Positions 59,164 through 64,000 of a DNA stretch of 64,000 nt are shown here, piece by piece; positions within the stretch are counted from its first letter, which is position 1, and every line of letters starts with the position of its first letter. Position numbers and translations under genes: made by a program. The DNA is from Blastocystis sp. Blastoise (taxonomy: Eukaryota > Sar > Bigyra > Opalinata > Blastocystidae): NCBI GenBank assembly GCA_039096225.1, contig JBBPEB010000021.1:558001-622000 (forward strand), read 5' to 3'. Below the pieces are notes generated by a model, which ran no database searches, was not told the DNA's origin, and saw only the letters and a program-made list of their open reading frames with translations.

Positions 59164-61676
59164 ATGGAAGTTGAATCTGAAGTAAAACCAACTATCGAAA
59201 ATGTATATTAAAATCATGTTCTTTTCATGGATTGTTTCTTGTGTTATAGAAGATTGATAATGAATCAGTTGATGTTAGTGTTGAAATTGAAACTGTATAT
59301 ATTATTTTAGTCATTTATACTGAAACTCCTCTAGGATAAAAATGTTATTCGTGATCATGCAAATGAAAGTTTAATTCATAATCTAGAAGTTCAATGTGCT
59401 GATTATCTGATAGAAAACAAATCGATTGATATGCTTCCTCAATTATCTGCACTTGAAAAAGATAATATTCCTAAAATCTGTCCTTATTTATTACGTATTT
59501 CTTCTTTTATTGATGATTCTGAAACCAAAGAACAACTTTATGAAGTATTTTTTTATTATTTATTATTTATATATTCTTTTTATTATTTATTCTTTTTATT
59601 ATTTATTATTTTTATATTATATATTTATTAAATAGATTACTTATGAATTATATATTAAATATAAATTCTATTATGAAGCTATGATTGTAGCCTTAAAAAT
59701 AGATAGCGATGAAAAAATATCTCAAATGTATATATTATTATATTTATTATGTGTATTATTTAATTATTATTATAAATGATTTTCTTTTGTATTGTTATTT
59801 AATTATTATTATTGTTTTTATTATATTATTATTATGTATAATTTAATTATTATATATATATGTATATATAGTTTTGAGTTTTGTAAGGATCCCTTGATGA
59901 TTAAACAATTATGTATATTACTAAGTCGACAACATTACTATGCATTCCATAGAGAAGAAGTATATATATATATATAATATTATGATTACAATGTATAATA
60001 CCTATATATATATAATATATAATATATATACCTATATATATAGTATGAATCTTTACTACGTAATTATAATTTATCCTCTATATATCAAACGGTTGCTGAA
60101 GAATTAGGAGTTAAAGAAGCTAAAACTCCCAAGGAAATATATAAATTTGAACCTCCTAATGGTTATACTATATCTTATGAAGGTGATTGTTATGTAAATG
60201 CTATCATAAATGCTGGTCATTGTAAGGATCGTTTTTCGATGGATGTTGCTGGTGAAACAATGTCTGGAATTCCCGCGGGAAAAGACCTCAAAACAATAGA
60301 TCTCTTTGAAGCTGCCGCTGGTCTTGGTGCTATTTATATGTGGAATATATATGATGGTTTGAATGTTCTCTCTCCTCTTCTTCATTCTTCTTCAGCATAT
60401 ACGGCTATTGGCGCTATTCTGGGAGTTGGTATCTGCTCTTCCCAAGTCTATATTGAAGATGAAGATATATCCATATATATATAACATAATAATAATTGAT
60501 AATAGTAATAATAACTATAATAATAATAATAATATATTTCTTTAATACTATTTTACCTTCCTCTCAATCTTTTATATTCATTTTTGAAGACAGTTCCGGA
60601 AGCAAATGCTAAAGATATAGATATCGATAAATACTGTTCCAGTCTTCTCGCTATCGGATTGGCTTATGCTGGAACACAAAGAGAAGATATCAAAGATCTT
60701 GTAATTTCTTCTTTAGAACATTCTAGTGATACTGTATATATATATTGTTTTTTTTTTAATAATTAAATTCTATTTATGTAAATAAAATTTACATTATATA
60801 TATATATATATATATAGGTAATAATGTGTTCTATGCTATGTATAGCTTTATTATATGTCGGTCATCCAGAAATTGAGGTCGTATCCTCTTTATTACAAAC
60901 GGCTGGGGGATTAACAGAAACACAAATGAAGGCGCCATTAGGTATTATGGCGGGATTAGCTTTAGCACTTGTTTTTATGGTATATATATATATATTTTAT
61001 GATTTAAATACATTTACATTATTTGTTTTTTTTTATTTACATCAAATCAATTTCATAAATATATATATATAATATATATTATATATTAATATAGAATTCT
61101 CGTAATCAATATGAAGATCTCTTTCTTCCTTTAATTACCGCGTTTGATCTCCCGCCATTATATTTATCCTATGTCTCTATATGTGTACGTTCTATGTGTT
61201 ATTTTGGTACAGGAGATATGAATATTATTCAAGAATTCCTTATTATTTTAAGTGATATGATTCCTAAAGAAGAAGATGGTATATATATAGTATTATATTT
61301 ATATTATTTATACACTATATAATATAAACTATATATTATTTATATGTTATATACTATATATTATATATATGTTATATGCTATATACTATTTATATGTTAT
61401 ATGTTATATGTTATATACTATATACTATATACTATATAGCTTTAGCTCAGAAGGCTTGTGTATTTGGTTTGGTATTCTTATGTATGGGTGAACCATTATC
61501 AACAAAGATGGTCTATAGACAACTTGAACTATTAATCACTCTCTCCTCTCCTCCTGTTAAGTATTGTTATATTGTTATATTGTTATATTGTTATATTGTT
61601 ATATTCTTATTTAGTTATATTTATATATTTTTATTTTAATGAAATATCTATTATGATTCTATTATTGAATTCTATA

Positions 61677-61713
<37 letters not shown>

Positions 61714-62821
61714 ACATAGTACCTCTTGCATATGCCCTTCTTTCTCCTTCTTCTCCTAATCCTTCTCTTATGGATATTATCATCAGAAAAACCGCGGGAA
61801 TCGACAGAGAAAAAGTATTTATATATATATTTTTTTAAAAGATATATATATTCTTTTATTACTACTTTGATAAATGATTATTATACTTATTATATTCTAC
61901 TTATTATTCTACTTATTATTTTATTACTCATTTATTATACATATTATTATACATATATAGCCTCTTCCTGAAGCGAAGCCTGCCTTATTTGCTTTAGGAT
62001 TAATGGGCGCGGGAACAAATGCCGCCAAAATATCAAATCATTTACGTAATTTAATGACAGTATATACAAATAAAAGAATTGATATCAAATATATTAAAAG
62101 AATTATGGGTATGGTCTATTTAGGAAAGGTATATATTATTATATATTATTATACTTATGTTTATTATTATATATTATTATAATTATTATTTATATTATTA
62201 TTTTTGATTTTTTCACTTATATGTTTTATTTATCATACATTAATAATAATAATTTATATATATAGGGATTATTATCTTTATCTCCTATTCATACAGATCG
62301 TCAATTATTATGTCCTACTTCTTTAGCTTGTTTATTATTACCTATATTCTATCAATTATGTACAATAGGTACAGTTCCTTTATATGAAAGTATGTTTTCC
62401 TATATGATGTTAGGAGCTGCTTATCCCAGTTGTGTTGCTTTATTTGATGAAAATGATAAAGTTGTGAAATCACTTGTTCGTGTTGGTCAAGCTGTATTTA
62501 TTTAATTATATACATATATCTTTACTATATATTAAATTAAATTCTCTTTATATCTCTTGTACTAAAATAATTTCAGTTATTTATTATTAAAATATCACCC
62601 TATTCTTTATGAATTTAAACTATATTTATTTATAGGTTGATATCACAGGTGTTGCTGGTAACCCAAGACCTATTTCTGGATTCCAAACCAATGAAGCTCC
62701 TCTTCTCATGAACAGTGATGAACGAGCCATCATAGTAGACAATCAAGGTATTCAAGGAATGACTGCATATTTAGAAGGTATTTGCTATGTAAAGAGTGTA
62801 GATACAAATCCTAAAAACTAA
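59164..62821 (+). CDS. RPN1: 26S proteasome regulatory subunit Rpn1 (PSMD2-like), 730 aa, 14 exons
   Basis: Exons start at 59164, 59250, 59335, 59636, 59872, 60044, 60590, 60818, 61095, 61440, 61712, 61961, 62266 and 62636; total 2193 nt in frame. PC-repeat features are plain: AAAGLGAIYMWN, ILGVGIC, LLAIGLAYAGTQREDI, ALGLMGAGTNAAKI, then LSPIHTDRQLL, and the C-terminal VRVGQAV-DITGVAGNPRPISGFQTNE. Rpn1 is the toroidal base subunit of the 19S particle that docks ubiquitin receptors, shuttle factors and Ubp6/USP14. The protein is shorter than human (about 908) or yeast (about 993) Rpn1, mainly at the N-terminus, which begins only 30 residues before the NLEVQCADYLIE segment. The intron after exon 6 probably starts with ATATCC. 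Confidence 0.92.
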
Positions 62822-63365
62822 AAAAAATGATCTTCGTTTAACATTTGGTCATTCGTCTTTTTTTATTTTGTTTTTTATAGCTATAATTTCAAATTTGTTT
62901 TGTTCTTATAGTGAGTATAAATATATTATTGTAAAATATATAACGTATATATTTTGAAAAAGAGAAAAACGAAAAATTAAAATAATTGATGACAGTATCT
63001 TCTCTTTTTTTTTTTGGATTTTCTTCCCAATCAATCGAATTCTTTTGTTCTTCATTAGACATCTGTTATAATTACCCTTGAAAAACATGATTTCCCGCGG
63101 AAGTTATCGAGTGATCTGGGGATTCATTTTTCTTCTTTGAAAACGAATTTAGTAGCTGAAGAGAAATATCTTTTCTAGTCGTTATCTTCTTTTTACAAAT
63201 GGTTCTTTTCCAATAAAGATAATAGAGTAACTTTATTACTTACATACTTTAATTATTCAGATGTATTTATTTATATAATTTTCTTATTGTGATCTTTTAT
63301 AGTAAGTGTGAAATCGTTACAATTGTGTTATTTTTGGGATTGTTGATTGTATTGCTGAAGAATCC
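62822..63365. promoter_or_regulatory. Intergenic with E2F-like site upstream of AGC kinase
   Basis: No gene. TTTCCCGCGGAA at 63091-63102 matches the E2F/DP core (TTTSSCGC) and is a GC-rich exception 264 bp upstream of the kinase ATG. The rest is AT-rich with a T-run near 63003-63014. Confidence 0.35.
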
Positions 63366-64000
63366 ATGAATCGTAACCAATCTAATGATAGTAAAATACA
63401 AGAAAACTTTGAAAAGATCAAAACTGATAAACTATCAATTGATATGTTTGATTTAGTCAAATGTATTGGACATGGAGCCTACGGGGAAGTAATTCTATTT
63501 AATCATAATACCACTTATATTAATCTTATGTATATTTATATATTTATAGGTTTGGCTAGCGCAAAAGAAACAAAATAATGTTGTATTTGCTATTAAAGTG
63601 ATTAATAAACGAAATGTGATCAAAAGCAATACAATCAAACAAATTCTAACAGAAAAAGAAATCATGCAGGTACGCGCTGATGTTTTTTTATCGTTGACTT
63701 TTTCTATTTGATATCTTTTGCTAAATGTGATGGATATTATTATAACTAATTATATATATATATATAGACTGTGAAGAATCCATTTATTGTTCGATTACGT
63801 TATGCGTTTCAAGATAAAACTCATTTATATTTCGTTCAAGATTATTATAGCGGTGGTGATTTATTTACACTAGTGGAAAAACAACGTTATTACCGATTCT
63901 CTGAAGATCATGCTAAATTTTATATATCTTTATTGTTATTATTATTTTTAAAAATTGTATTCTGTATCTATTTATAATTTCTTAATGAATCTGAACGCTG
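63366..64000 (+). CDS. AGC-family serine/threonine kinase, N-terminal part (cut by window end)
   Basis: Exons 63366-63488, 63550-63669 and from 63768 on, all phase 0. The short N-terminus leads directly into the kinase domain: FDLVKCIGHGAYGEV (glycine-rich loop), VFAIKVINKRNVIKSN (catalytic Lys in AIK), LTEKEIMQ (helix C Glu), NPFIVRLRYAFQDKTHLYFV and YYSGGDL at the hinge, then FSEDHAKFYIS. The wording resembles the MAST/Greatwall/Rim15 and NDR branches of the AGC group, which control cell cycle and nutrient responses; the sub-branch cannot be fixed because the activation loop is missing. The third exon's donor lies near 63925-63960 and is not certain. Confidence 0.85.

Overview
The window is nuclear DNA of a very AT-rich microbial eukaryote. 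The evidence is spliceosomal genes with many short introns (donors mostly GTATAT, acceptors mostly TATATAG), a standard elongator tRNA-Met, (AAT)n tracts, Asn-rich proteins and core eukaryotic genes (PRP8, RPN1, APC2, LAS1, LEO1). Base composition and Asn runs recall social amoebae or early-branching AT-rich fungi, but the sequence does not settle the lineage. I chained exons by hand and used reading-frame closure as a check. PRP8 closes at 2347 aa, RPN1 at 730, SSUH2-like at 502, LAS1 at 465, LEO1 at 393, FSH1 at 220, and the cold-shock protein and Asterix at 101 each.

Region 1 (1-25.4 kb) is rich in mobile elements. It opens with the 3' part of a Helitron (RepHel helicase) ending in a hairpin plus CTAG|T at 2169. 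A small orphan ORF and a minus-strand tyrosine recombinase follow. A heat-shock-element array of five TTCnnGAA units at exact 10-bp period lies just upstream of the recombinase. Next come a GC-rich palindrome (about 4.3-4.4 kb) and 3.5 kb of decayed repeats. A CACTA/EnSpm-type transposase occupies the minus strand in two pieces, 8550-10822 and 22380-23782. Their exon phases and motifs join into one protein of about 1073 aa. Between the pieces lies a complete-looking Helitron gene (13662-21687) whose 3' terminus abuts an (AAT)n tract inside the transposase intron, so I read this as nested insertion. The Helitron N-terminus is built from a dozen tiny exons, all phase 1-1. An unrecognised 368-aa gene is divergent from the transposase promoter.

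Region 2 (26.7-64 kb) is a compact housekeeping gene block: LAS1 (minus) and APC2 (plus) share a 141-bp promoter. Then come a STELLO/DUF288-like glycosyltransferase (plus), a secreted GH27 alpha-galactosidase (plus), PRP8 (minus, 16 exons), Asterix/WDR83OS-like (plus), a cold-shock protein with a mitochondrial-type leader (minus), an SSUH2-like zinc-finger protein (minus), an FSH1-type serine hydrolase (minus), tRNA-Met(CAU) (minus), LEO1 (plus), RPN1 (plus), and the 5' part of an AGC kinase (plus, cut by the window end).

The housekeeping genes act in splicing (PRP8), rRNA processing (LAS1), cell cycle and proteolysis (APC2, RPN1), transcription elongation (LEO1), ER membrane-protein biogenesis (Asterix) and glycan metabolism (GH27, STELLO-like). 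They are neighbours, not an operon. Microsatellites, minisatellites and duplicated splice sites in introns are a recurring feature, and a few introns appear to have non-GT-AG boundaries.
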